Below, in pieces: positions 25,837 through 34,748 of a stretch of DNA of 64,000 nucleotides. The stretch is from assembly GCF_030548465.1 (NCBI RefSeq), contig NZ_JAUOSF010000003.1, forward strand, positions 124,001-188,000, read 5' to 3'. The notes beneath the pieces are model-generated. The model searched no databases, was not told the DNA's origin, and saw only the letters and a list, made by a program, of their open reading frames with translations. Position 1 is the stretch's first letter, and every line of letters begins with the position of its first letter. Position numbers and translations under genes: made by a program. Origin of the DNA: Tamlana sp. 2_MG-2023 (GTDB lineage: Bacteria; Bacteroidota; Bacteroidia; Flavobacteriales; Flavobacteriaceae).

Positions 25837-27321
25837 ATGAAAAAATTTAAGTTTTTTAAAATAACTGTTTTTTTAATTGTAGTAACTTGTTTACTTATTT
25901 TGGTGAGTAATCTTTTTAACCCTAAGAGTCCCAGAATAACTGCCTTTTATGAGGAACCAGAAAATTCATTAGATGTTATTCTTTTAGGAAGCTCATATAT
26001 GGCCAATGGCATTAATCCAAATGTTCTTTGGGAGCATAATAAAATTACAAGTTATAATTTGGGTGCGGGGTCGCAACCGATTTGGATTTCTTATTTTTTT
26101 TTAAAAGAAGCACTAAAGTATCAGACCCCCAAAGTTGTGGTTTTAGAGGCTTATTACTTACATGATTTAAAGAATTATAAAAAGTATGATAATTATGCTT
26201 TAGAGGCTACGAATAGAAGAAGTCTAGATCAGTTGAATTTTTCATTAAATAAAATTCAGGCGATTAAAGCAAGCGTACCAAACGAAGAGTTTTGGGATTA
26301 TTTTTTCACCATTAATAAGTACCACGATCGATGGAAAAATTTGGTGAAAACTGATTTTCAATTCAATAATGAGTTGTCAATTTATAAAGGGTTTTCTAAA
26401 GTAAATCGAACGTTTGTAGATACTAGAATTGAAAAACATGGTGTTAAAACAGAAATTAAACCAAAACCTCTGCACCCTAAAAGTGTCGATTATCTTAATA
26501 AAATCCAGGCATTATGTCGAGAACATAATATCCAATTGGTGTTGCTAAAAACACCCATGTCTCAGTTTCTTTATAGTCAAGACCATGTAGATACTATGAT
26601 GGCTATTAAAGAAATTGCAAAAAAAGGTGATATTCATGTCATAGATTTTAATAGTTTCTATCAGAAGATAGGTTTTGATTTTAAAAAACACATGTCTGAT
26701 CAAGGAGGACACTTAAATGCAGAAGGAACGGAATTAGTATCTAAAGCGTTAGGAGATCGTCTAGAAAAGCAATTTTTTCAAGAGAAAAAAACGAAAAATT
26801 CCGTAGTTGAAATATGGAATGGTAGTTTCCAAAAGTATAAAAAAAGTGAGAATGCAAAATTGGCTCTTTCAAAAATAAAAAAATCTAAAACACTCCCAGA
26901 ATATTTTAGCTATGCTAAAGCCTTAGATTTTCTTGTTTTAGTTTCTGTTTTTGATGATGGCAGTGGCCAGTACCGAAATTATCATAAACCTCTTACTGAA
27001 TTTGGGTTAAATTCTGATTTGAATAAAAAATTCCGCTGGAGTTATTTAGGGGTTAAGAATAATAAATCAGGTTATGTAAAAGAGGTTGTTGACAGCGTAG
27101 CCATTGATACTACATTTCGAATAGGTAAGCTTGATATTTCAATGCTTAGTGTTGGTGGTAATAAGGCAGGGAGTAGGTCGAGTATAAAAATTAATGGTAA
27201 AGAGTACTCAAAAAATAAAAGAGGCCATAACTTTGTAATTGTTGATATAAAAGATGAAACTGTTTTTGATACTTTTAATGTTGACACACATGGTGATAAT
27301 AAACTAACCATTAAAAGGTAA
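25837..27321 (+). CDS. SGNH-hydrolase-like periplasmic protein, MBOAT partner
   Basis: A 494-aa protein with one N-terminal membrane anchor (about 7-25) and the rest predicted extracytoplasmic. VILLGSSYMANG (48-58) carries the nucleophile-like Ser of the SGNH/GDSL fold, and DQGGHLNAEGTEL (288-300) the Asp/His block. The Asp-His spacing is D-x3-H rather than the usual D-x2-H. A C-terminal domain (about 345-494) follows and may be a binding module. With the upstream MBOAT gene it should transfer acetyl or another acyl group onto the glycan. Exact activity is inferred. Confidence 0.72.
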   Translation: MKKFKFFKITVFLIVVTCLLILVSNLFNPKSPRITAFYEEPENSLDVILLGSSYMANGINPNVLWEHNKITSYNLGAGSQPIWISYFFLKEALKYQTPKVVVLEAYYLHDLKNYKKYDNYALEATNRRSLDQLNFSLNKIQAIKASVPNEEFWDYFFTINKYHDRWKNLVKTDFQFNNELSIYKGFSKVNRTFVDTRIEKHGVKTEIKPKPLHPKSVDYLNKIQALCREHNIQLVLLKTPMSQFLYSQDHVDTMMAIKEIAKKGDIHVIDFNSFYQKIGFDFKKHMSDQGGHLNAEGTELVSKALGDRLEKQFFQEKKTKNSVVEIWNGSFQKYKKSENAKLALSKIKKSKTLPEYFSYAKALDFLVLVSVFDDGSGQYRNYHKPLTEFGLNSDLNKKFRWSYLGVKNNKSGYVKEVVDSVAIDTTFRIGKLDISMLSVGGNKAGSRSSIKINGKEYSKNKRGHNFVIVDIKDETVFDTFNVDTHGDNKLTIKR

Positions 27322-27331
27322 TGCTAACTCA

Positions 27332-28510
27332 GTGAAATTAAACTTCAATAAAATATTTTTTATACTGCTTGTAGCACAAATTATTTCTGTTCAAGGGATA
27401 ATCGTATTTAATATATTCAAGTTTTTTGGAAACTGGGAGTTGAAGTCATACTTACACTTAACCACAGTGATTTTTACGCTAGCTACGGTGGCTTTCTATA
27501 GGCTAAACAAAGGTACAATAAAGCTATCGCTAACCGATATCATGTTTTTGGTTTACTCCATATTCTGTTTTTTTGTTTTGTTGTATAATATACAAGAATT
27601 TGAATCTATAGTTATTGCCTTCCGGGAGGTGCTTTTGTTAGGTTTATTGGTTTTTGCTTATCAGCAAATATCATTATCAGAGAAGTATTGGAATAAAATT
27701 CTACGTTTACTTCATATATTGGTCATATTGAACCTTGTTTTTATAGGTTTAACATACGTTCTTGGTCCAAGGGCATATATGGAACTGGTTACAGGCAGAT
27801 ACCGGTGGCCTCACGATCCAGACTATAAGTTTAAAATAAGTAGCTTTTTGATGTTCTGGAGGTCTCCTGGCTTAATAGGAAGCCCTGGGAATGTTGGTTA
27901 TTTTGGTTTGCTTACTTATTTGTTATTCGATCAAAATGAAAAGTATAAGAAGAAAGCTGTTTGGCCTATTTTATTAGCCATTGTAGGTTTTGTTAGAAGT
28001 GTATACCTTGTTTTGGCTGTATATTGGGTGCTAAAATTTTTTCTCACTAAAAAAAATTTAAAAATAATAAAAGAAGCCTTGCCTTATTTAGTTCCTATTT
28101 TTCTAATAGTAGGTTATTTTTTATATTCAAAAGGCATTTTAGATTTAACCTCTCTGGCAATGCGAATAGACCACTGGGTGCATGATATTAACGTTGATTT
28201 TAATGTGCTTCTTGGAATGGGTATTGGAGAAGCGGGGGGTGCTGTTAGAGGTGCAGGTTTTGTCGCAACATTGGATAACTATTGGTTGCTTATGTTAATA
28301 TCTACAGGGTTGTTGGGTGTCATTCTATTATTATTGTTTTTTTATGAAAAAGCTATAGAAAATATGAAATTGAAATATGCTTTAGTTGGTTTTTTATGCG
28401 CTGGAATATTTATAACCTTAACACAAGGTATGGCATTTTTGGTGTTATTTCCCATGTTGTTTATTAGGAGAACTGGCTTAATACAAAATGAAGAATATGC
28501 AGATGAATAA
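27332..28510 (+). CDS. wzy: Polytopic membrane protein, Wzy-like polymerase candidate
   Basis: A 392-aa protein with about 10 hydrophobic helices and a large extracytoplasmic loop (about 155-200: PRAYMELVTGRYRWPHDP). It also has GMGIGEAGGA at about 295-304, which resembles the G-x-G turn of O-antigen polymerases and ligases. These families are too divergent for a firm call. The start is GTG 27332; the ATG at 27321 is followed by a stop after three codons. The downstream polytopic gene overlaps its 3' end. Confidence 0.6.
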   Translation: MKLNFNKIFFILLVAQIISVQGIIVFNIFKFFGNWELKSYLHLTTVIFTLATVAFYRLNKGTIKLSLTDIMFLVYSIFCFFVLLYNIQEFESIVIAFREVLLLGLLVFAYQQISLSEKYWNKILRLLHILVILNLVFIGLTYVLGPRAYMELVTGRYRWPHDPDYKFKISSFLMFWRSPGLIGSPGNVGYFGLLTYLLFDQNEKYKKKAVWPILLAIVGFVRSVYLVLAVYWVLKFFLTKKNLKIIKEALPYLVPIFLIVGYFLYSKGILDLTSLAMRIDHWVHDINVDFNVLLGMGIGEAGGAVRGAGFVATLDNYWLLMLISTGLLGVILLLLFFYEKAIENMKLKYALVGFLCAGIFITLTQGMAFLVLFPMLFIRRTGLIQNEEYADE

Positions 28511-29837
28511 ACAAACATTATTGCTCGCTTTTTTGTGGGCCACTTTAGTGATTGCTGCGTTTCCTATTCTCACCTTTGGTTTAAGAAGTATTGCTACTAT
28601 TTTATGGGCGGTATTAGGGATTGTAAATTATTGTGTAACTCCCAAATTATCTATTAAAAAGGACTCTAAAAAATTTCTCCACTTTATAATCGCAATGCTG
28701 CCGTTTTTGTGCTTGGTTGTTTCATTGTTGTATACACAGAATATCGATTATGGCCTGAAAAGATTAACAAAAATGCTTCCTTTATTGATTTTCCCCATTA
28801 TTTTTTATTTGAATCGAGATGTTATAACGAAGGCATTTAGGGATAATATATTGTGGTGCTTCTCAATTTCTGTTATGATATTGGTTTTTTACCAAATGGG
28901 CTATACAGTTTATCATTTAGATTACTTTCTAGCGGATTTAACAGAAACTGAAATTGTAAGGAATAGATTGTCTAACCAGGATGTTTTAAATCAAGACGTG
29001 GTATCGGGTATAAAAACAAGACGGTATAGAAGTGCTTTATTAGACCTAACAGATACGCATTTTACCTATCAGGGACTCTGGATTATATTCACCGTGTTTA
29101 TTTTGATAAAGAAAGCTTATATGTTTATAAAACGTAAGAACCTTAAAGGTTATCTTCTATTGGTGGTATCTGTATTATTAACCTCTTGGCTATTTATGAT
29201 TTCTAGTAGAATGCCAATTTTGGCTATGTTTGTTGCTGCTTTTTATGTGTTATTTATTTCACGCAAAATAAAGTTGAAGTATCAAATTATCTTATTAGGA
29301 GCTAGTGCGTTGTTTCTAGTATTAGCCTACTTGGTCTTTACACCGCTAAGAGTTAGAGTTAATGAAATTTTTGATGCAAAATTTGATTTTCCTACTGAAA
29401 CTAGAACGGAATATAATTACGATTCAATAAATGTGAGGCATGGAATTTATGCTTGTGCTTCGCATATAGTAAAAGATAACCTCTGGTTGGGGGTTGGTAT
29501 CGGAGACTCTCAAGATGTTTTAAATGCCTGTTATAACGAAAAAATTAAAGCAAAAATTTATACTTGGCAAGATTACAATACCCATAACCAGTATTTATTC
29601 TTTGCCGTAGCTTCAGGTGTATTTAGTCTATTATTCTATTTGTTATTTTTATATTTGCAGCATAAAGAAGCTCTAAAATATAAAAATGGATTGTATTTAT
29701 ATTTTATTATCGTGGTTGCTCTTATTTCTTTAACAGAGAATATTTTATCAAGGTCAGACGGGGTAATGTTTTTTACATTTTTTAGCAGCCTATTTTTGTT
29801 TAATAATAGAGATATAAAATTGCATGATAATTATTAA
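28488..29837 (+). CDS. O-antigen ligase/polymerase family (Wzy_C-like) membrane protein
   Basis: A 449-aa polytopic protein with about 11 helices. The periplasmic loop contains LGVGIGDSQDVLNACY and YNTHNQYLFFAVASG, the H-N-x-[YF] pattern of the O-antigen ligase/WaaL-Wzy_C superfamily. The start is ATG 28488, which overlaps the previous gene by 23 bases, or ATG 28503 (overlap 8). Having two such proteins side by side suggests one polymerase and one ligase, but sequence alone does not tell which is which. Confidence 0.75.
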   Translation: MKNMQMNKQTLLLAFLWATLVIAAFPILTFGLRSIATILWAVLGIVNYCVTPKLSIKKDSKKFLHFIIAMLPFLCLVVSLLYTQNIDYGLKRLTKMLPLLIFPIIFYLNRDVITKAFRDNILWCFSISVMILVFYQMGYTVYHLDYFLADLTETEIVRNRLSNQDVLNQDVVSGIKTRRYRSALLDLTDTHFTYQGLWIIFTVFILIKKAYMFIKRKNLKGYLLLVVSVLLTSWLFMISSRMPILAMFVAAFYVLFISRKIKLKYQIILLGASALFLVLAYLVFTPLRVRVNEIFDAKFDFPTETRTEYNYDSINVRHGIYACASHIVKDNLWLGVGIGDSQDVLNACYNEKIKAKIYTWQDYNTHNQYLFFAVASGVFSLLFYLLFLYLQHKEALKYKNGLYLYFIIVVALISLTENILSRSDGVMFFTFFSSLFLFNNRDIKLHDNY

Positions 29838-30864
29838 TGCCAGATTCCTAACTCAACCCCTAACTGGTGTTCAGCGTTTTGCTATTGAAATATCTAAACA
29901 GGTAAAAAAGCAGTTAGGCGATGAGGTTAGTTTTGTTACCTGCCCGGGTGTTTTAGACAACGCATTATTTGATGAGCTCGACGCAAGGGTTATTGGTACC
30001 AAAAAAAGTCATTTATGGGAGCAAATCGACTTGTATCGTTTTTTATTAAAAAACAATAAACCACTCTTAGTTTCATTTGGTTATACGGGGCCTCTTTTCT
30101 ATAAAAACCAAATTGTATCCATACATGATGTAGCTTTTATCTATTACAAAGAAACCTTTTCCAAATCATTTGCTTTTACTTATAACTTTTTAGTGCCTAG
30201 AATAGCAAAAAGATGCCTGCATGTATTTACTGTAAGTGAATCAGCTAAAAAAGAAGTGTGTAAAGAATTAGAAATAGCTACTGATAAAGTAACGGTCACA
30301 TACAATGGAATCTCTGAAACGTTTACAAAAAATGTACCTGTAGAGCTTCCTAAAAAAAATGATAGGCCATATGTTTTAACCGTTTCTTCGCATCACCCTA
30401 GAAAAAATTATGCTAGATTAATTGAGGCATTTAACGGCTTAGAAAATCAGGATGTAGACTTATATATCATTGGAAATGTAGTTGGACACTTTACTACAGA
30501 CGAGAAGGTTCAACCGAATGATAACGTAAAATTTTTAAAGCATATTACTGACAAGCAATTGGTAGCTTATTATAAAAATGCTTCACTTTTTGTGTTTCCT
30601 AGTTTGTACGAAGGATTTGGTATTCCTGTAATTGAGGCCATGAGTCAAAATATTCCTTGTGTACTTTCTGACATTCCAGTTTTTAGAGAAATTGGTGACG
30701 ATTCAGTAATATATGTTAACCCTAATGAGATTGGTTCCATCAGGAATGGGATTATTAAAGGGCTAGAATTGACCAGTAAATCTATCGTTTATCCTAAATT
30801 AAACAAATTTACGTGGGTTAATAGTGCTCAAGAGGTGGTACGGATAATTGAAAAATATAATTAA
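29824..30864 (+). CDS. Glycosyltransferase family 4
   Basis: A GT-B enzyme of 346 aa beginning INARFLTQPLTGVQRFA, an acceptor-side segment common in mannosyl/rhamnosyltransferases of this family. The donor site PSLYEGFGIPVIEAM carries the E-x7-E pair. It overlaps the previous gene by 14 bases, consistent with coupled translation. It is the last gene before the non-coding gap 30865-31316. Confidence 0.88.
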   Translation: MIIINARFLTQPLTGVQRFAIEISKQVKKQLGDEVSFVTCPGVLDNALFDELDARVIGTKKSHLWEQIDLYRFLLKNNKPLLVSFGYTGPLFYKNQIVSIHDVAFIYYKETFSKSFAFTYNFLVPRIAKRCLHVFTVSESAKKEVCKELEIATDKVTVTYNGISETFTKNVPVELPKKNDRPYVLTVSSHHPRKNYARLIEAFNGLENQDVDLYIIGNVVGHFTTDEKVQPNDNVKFLKHITDKQLVAYYKNASLFVFPSLYEGFGIPVIEAMSQNIPCVLSDIPVFREIGDDSVIYVNPNEIGSIRNGIIKGLELTSKSIVYPKLNKFTWVNSAQEVVRIIEKYN

Positions 30865-30871
30865 CGCTATA

Positions 30872-31072
30872 ATGAAGATATATGTTTTACATGTGTTGCA
30901 TGAAATTGGGGTGTTGATGTATATTTAAGTTTTTGATTGAAAGTATCAATTTTGAAAAGTTTAAGATTGTTTGCAAAAGGGGGTATATTTGCAAGGTTGG
31001 CAAGCATTTTTTTATAAGATCAAGGTGTTACATACTCCACATGCTTATTGTTATCTAAGTGCAGTATTAAAT
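30872..31072 (+). pseudogene. Decayed glycosyltransferase family 4 gene
   Basis: From ATG 30872 the sequence reads MKIYVLHVLHEIG, then loses frame near 30909 and continues with the equivalent of GVDVYL, then LIESINFEKFKIV after a second shift. After an internal deletion of about 57 codons it resumes at 30973 with AKGGIFARLASIFL, reaches a stop at 31015-31017, and after another shift reads VLHTPHAYCYLSA up to 31072. These pieces align in order with residues 1-37 and 95-124 of the intact downstream transferase (31317-32453). It is a relic with several inactivating changes. The remainder of the gap to 31270 holds nothing I can identify. Confidence 0.8.
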
Positions 31073-31274
31073 TATACAGCTCGCACTACCGAGAACGATA
31101 GAAACAGGAATTACCACTCACCAATTGAGATTAGTCCATGTTTATAAAGAAGCTGAAAAGAAAGTCATAACAATATAATTGTAGAACTCTACAAAAAACG
31201 ATGGAATAATAAAGCAGAAGAGCTTACTCTTTTTTAACTTAAAACATGATTATAATAATAATGAGGGTTTAGCC

Positions 31275-31282
31275 TATATTTG
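31275..31282 (+). promoter_or_regulatory. Putative promoter -7 box upstream of the second half of the glycan locus
   Basis: TATATTTG matches TAnnTTTG and lies 34 bases before ATG 31317. It would restart transcription after the 450-base non-coding gap. Confidence 0.5.
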
Positions 31283-31316
31283 CAATTGTTTTAATAACTT
31301 TTTTATACATAGAAGT

Positions 31317-32453
31317 ATGAGTAGAATCAAAATTATTCACATTCTCAATTCGGTTGGAGGAGTCGATGTGTCTTTAAGATTGATATTAGAAAATATAGAT
31401 AGCAAAAAATTTGAAAGTATAGTTATTCATGGAACAGCAGATACTAAAACACCGTATGTTGACAATTTAGGTAATCCAGTTGTAGATTATAAGGTTCCAA
31501 TTCAGCGAGATATTAGTTTATATAATGACTTGAGTGCTATAAAGCATACTTTGAAGATTCTTAAAAAAGAACAACCCTTGCTAATTCATGCACATAGTGC
31601 TAAAGGAGGAATTATTGCAAAAATCATTGCATCTATTATAAAAGTTCCTGTTTTGCATACACCCCAAGCTTATTCTTATTTAAGTGCTCAAAGTAATTTA
31701 AAAAAGAAACTTTTTTTGAGCACTGAAAGGCTTTTCGTTGGACTTAATAATAAAATATTAGCTTCATCTACATCTGAGCAAAATAGAGCAATTAATGAAG
31801 TTGGTTATCCAAAGGAGAAAGTTTTATTGTTTAACAATTCAATAAACCCTATAGATAAAACAGAGGTTTTATCTATACCCAAAATTTGGCCTGACAATTA
31901 TATTTGTTCAGTTGGGAGACCTTCGTTTCAAAAGAATATCGAACTAATGTTAGATGTTATATTTGAAATAAAAAAATCTATCAATGACATACATCTTGTG
32001 TTGATGGGTGTTGGCTATCATTCTCCAAATTTAGAAGAAGTTAAGAGGAAAATAAAAGCACTCGGTTTAGAAAAAAATATAACACTTTTAGAATGGACAT
32101 CTAGAGAAGATATATTTAATATTATTAAAGGGAGTAAACTTTATTTAACTACAGCAAGATATGAAGGTTTACCTTATTCGATTATTGAAAGTTTGTCTTT
32201 AGGTAAAGCTATAGTTGCTACTGATGCAGATGGAAACCGAGATCTAGTTGAAGATGGTTATAATGGACGTTTAATTTTTAATGAAAACATTTCTGATTTA
32301 GCACAAGCAGTTGTAGAAATTATAAATTCTGATAAAATTAATAAAACGTATTCTAGTAATTCATTACAGTTGTTTAATGATAATTTTGATATTACAAAAA
32401 ACATATCCAAATTAGAAAACATATATTTAAATAATATAAATCAAAAAGAATAA
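31317..32453 (+). CDS. Glycosyltransferase family 4
   Basis: A 378-aa GT-B enzyme with the N-terminal acceptor loop ILNSVGGVDVSLR (9-21), AHSAKGGI (92-99) and the donor-site TTARYEGLPYSIIESLS. The sequence resembles the transferases that add the second sugar to a lipid carrier, but the specificity is not readable. It appears AT-richer than its neighbours and follows directly on the relic of a homologue, which marks this point as a recombination or replacement joint. It abuts ugd with no gap. Confidence 0.88.
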   Translation: MSRIKIIHILNSVGGVDVSLRLILENIDSKKFESIVIHGTADTKTPYVDNLGNPVVDYKVPIQRDISLYNDLSAIKHTLKILKKEQPLLIHAHSAKGGIIAKIIASIIKVPVLHTPQAYSYLSAQSNLKKKLFLSTERLFVGLNNKILASSTSEQNRAINEVGYPKEKVLLFNNSINPIDKTEVLSIPKIWPDNYICSVGRPSFQKNIELMLDVIFEIKKSINDIHLVLMGVGYHSPNLEEVKRKIKALGLEKNITLLEWTSREDIFNIIKGSKLYLTTARYEGLPYSIIESLSLGKAIVATDADGNRDLVEDGYNGRLIFNENISDLAQAVVEIINSDKINKTYSSNSLQLFNDNFDITKNISKLENIYLNNINQKE

Positions 32454-33752
32454 ATGAATATATCAGTTATAGGTACAGGTTATGTAGGTTTGGTTACAGG
32501 AACATGCCTGGCGGAAACAGGGAATAATGTATTATGCATAGACGTAGATCAAGAAAAGGTTGCAAAAATGAAATCTGGTGTTGTGCCTATTTATGAGCCA
32601 CACTTAGATGTGCTTTTTCAAAGAAATATTAAGGCAAATAGATTAAAATTTTCAACATCTTTAAGTGAAGGGTTAGACTTTGGTGATATTATTTTTCTAG
32701 CATTACCTACTCCTGAGGGCGAGGATGGCTCTGCCGATTTAAAATACATACTTGGTGTTTCAGAAGATATAGGTAAATTAATTAAAGACTATAAAGTTAT
32801 TGTAGATAAAAGTACGGTGCCAGTTGGTACTTCAGAAAAAGTCTATAATGCAATTTCAAAAAATACTAATGTTGAATTCGATGTTGTATCTAATCCAGAA
32901 TTTTTAAGAGAGGGTTTTGCTGTAGATGATTTTCTGAAACCAGAAAGAATTATTATAGGGTCAGAATCTCCAAAAGCTATTGATTTAATGAAAAAGCTTT
33001 ATAAGCCATACGTTCGATCTGGAAACCCAATCATAATTATGGATGAAAAGTCTGCCGAATTGACAAAGTATGCTGCTAATTCATTTCTTGCTACTAAGAT
33101 TACATTTATGAATGAAATAGCAAATTTTTGTGAGAAAGTTGGGGCAGACGTTGATAAAGTTCGTATTGGAATGGGGACCGACTCAAGAATAGGTAAGCGA
33201 TTTTTGTTTCCAGGAATTGGATACGGCGGGTCTTGTTTTCCAAAAGATGTTAAAGCGTTATATAAGTCTGGGCAGGAGAATGATTATGAATTTAAGATTT
33301 TAGACTCAGTTATAGAAGTAAATAAAGAACAAAAAACAATTTTAGTGCCAAGAATAAAATCATACTTCAAGAATAATTTAGAAGGCAAAAAAATAGCCAT
33401 TTGGGGTCTTGCATTTAAGCCTGAAACAGACGATATAAGGGAAGCTCCCGCGTTATATATTATTGATGAGTTGTTAAAATTGGGAGCTGATATCATAACA
33501 TTTGATCCTGAAGCAATGCCTAATGTTGAAAGAAAATTAGAGTCGAAAATAGAGTTCTCAAATAACATGTATGAGGCAATTGTAGATGCCGAGGCCTTAA
33601 TTATTTGTACGGAGTGGGGAATGTTTAGAACACCCGATTTTTCAAAAGTAAAAAATCTAATGAAAGATCCAGTAATTTTTGATGGTAGAAATCTTTACGA
33701 TCTAGAAGAAATTAAAAATGAAGGTATAATATATAGTTCAATTGGACGATAA
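32454..33752 (+). CDS. ugd: UDP-glucose 6-dehydrogenase
   Basis: Oxidises UDP-glucose to UDP-glucuronate with two NAD+. The 432-aa protein has the NAD motif GTGYVGLVTG (7-16), VDKSTVPVGT (117-126), the PEFLREG segment (148-154), and the catalytic Cys261 in GYGGSCFPKD (256-265). WGLAFKPETDDIREAP is the C-terminal domain signature. Its start codon directly follows the upstream stop. The next gene uses its product. Confidence 0.96.
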   Translation: MNISVIGTGYVGLVTGTCLAETGNNVLCIDVDQEKVAKMKSGVVPIYEPHLDVLFQRNIKANRLKFSTSLSEGLDFGDIIFLALPTPEGEDGSADLKYILGVSEDIGKLIKDYKVIVDKSTVPVGTSEKVYNAISKNTNVEFDVVSNPEFLREGFAVDDFLKPERIIIGSESPKAIDLMKKLYKPYVRSGNPIIIMDEKSAELTKYAANSFLATKITFMNEIANFCEKVGADVDKVRIGMGTDSRIGKRFLFPGIGYGGSCFPKDVKALYKSGQENDYEFKILDSVIEVNKEQKTILVPRIKSYFKNNLEGKKIAIWGLAFKPETDDIREAPALYIIDELLKLGADIITFDPEAMPNVERKLESKIEFSNNMYEAIVDAEALIICTEWGMFRTPDFSKVKNLMKDPVIFDGRNLYDLEEIKNEGIIYSSIGR

Positions 33753-33761
33753 TAATAGATT

Positions 33762-34748
33762 ATGAAAAAAGTTTTAATAACAGGAGCCGCCGGATTTTTA
33801 GGTTCACATTTATGCGACCGCTTTATTAAAGAAGGTTACCATGTTATTGGGATGGATAATTTTATTACCGGTGAGAAAAAAAACCTCGCACACTTAGAAA
33901 GCCATTCTAATTTCGAATTTATTGAACATGATATCACTGAGTTTGTAAATATCGAAGGTGAATTAGATTATATTCTTCATTTTGCTTCGCCTGCAAGTCC
34001 AATTGATTATTTAAAAATTCCTATTCAAACCCTAAAAGTAGGCGCTTTAGGAACACATAATTTATTAGGCTTAGCGAAAGCAAAAAATGCTAGAATGTTG
34101 ATTGCTTCAACTTCTGAAGTTTATGGTGACCCTCTAGTACACCCACAAACCGAAGGCTATTACGGTAACGTGAATACCATAGGGCCTCGGGGAGTTTATG
34201 ATGAAGCCAAACGTTTCCAAGAGTCTATTACCATGGCTTATCATCGTTTTCATGGTTTAGAAACCCGTATTGTGCGTATATTTAACACCTACGGACCAAG
34301 AATGCGACTCAACGACGGACGTGTAATTCCGGCTTTTATGGGACAAGCCCTGAGAGGGGAAGATTTAACCGTGTTTGGTGACGGTTCTCAAACCAGATCA
34401 TTCTGCTATGTAGAGGATCAAGTAGAAGGTATCTATAGATTGCTTTTAAGTGATTACGCCAAACCTGTAAACATTGGAAATCCGCACGAAATTACCATTA
34501 GTGATTTTGCTGAGGAAATTATAAAACTAACAGGAACGACTCAAAAGGTGATTTACAAAGATTTACCAGTTGATGACCCCATGCAAAGACAACCTGACAT
34601 TACTTTAGCTAAAGAAATATTAGGTTGGGAGCCTAAAGTAGGTCGTGAAGAAGGTATGAAAGAAACGTTTGAATATTTTAAAGATTTGTCACAAAACGAG
34701 TTACATAAAAGCGAACACAAAGATTTTAAAAAACATATAAAAAAATAA
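33762..34748 (+). CDS. uxs: UDP-glucuronate decarboxylase (UDP-xylose synthase)
   Basis: SDR enzyme of 328 aa converting UDP-glucuronate to UDP-xylose. The NAD motif GAAGFLG is at 8-14, the UXS-specific [11 protein letters not shown] at 73-83, STSEVYGDP at 116-124 and YDEAKR (Y146, K150) at the active site. [11 protein letters not shown] is also typical. Immediately following ugd, it implies that xylose, or a derivative, is a component of the glycan made here. The gene looks less AT-rich than ugd. Confidence 0.93.
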   Translation: MKKVLITGAAGFLGSHLCDRFIKEGYHVIGMDNFITGEKKNLAHLESHSNFEFIEHDITEFVNIEGELDYILHFASPASPIDYLKIPIQTLKVGALGTHNLLGLAKAKNARMLIASTSEVYGDPLVHPQTEGYYGNVNTIGPRGVYDEAKRFQESITMAYHRFHGLETRIVRIFNTYGPRMRLNDGRVIPAFMGQALRGEDLTVFGDGSQTRSFCYVEDQVEGIYRLLLSDYAKPVNIGNPHEITISDFAEEIIKLTGTTQKVIYKDLPVDDPMQRQPDITLAKEILGWEPKVGREEGMKETFEYFKDLSQNELHKSEHKDFKKHIKK

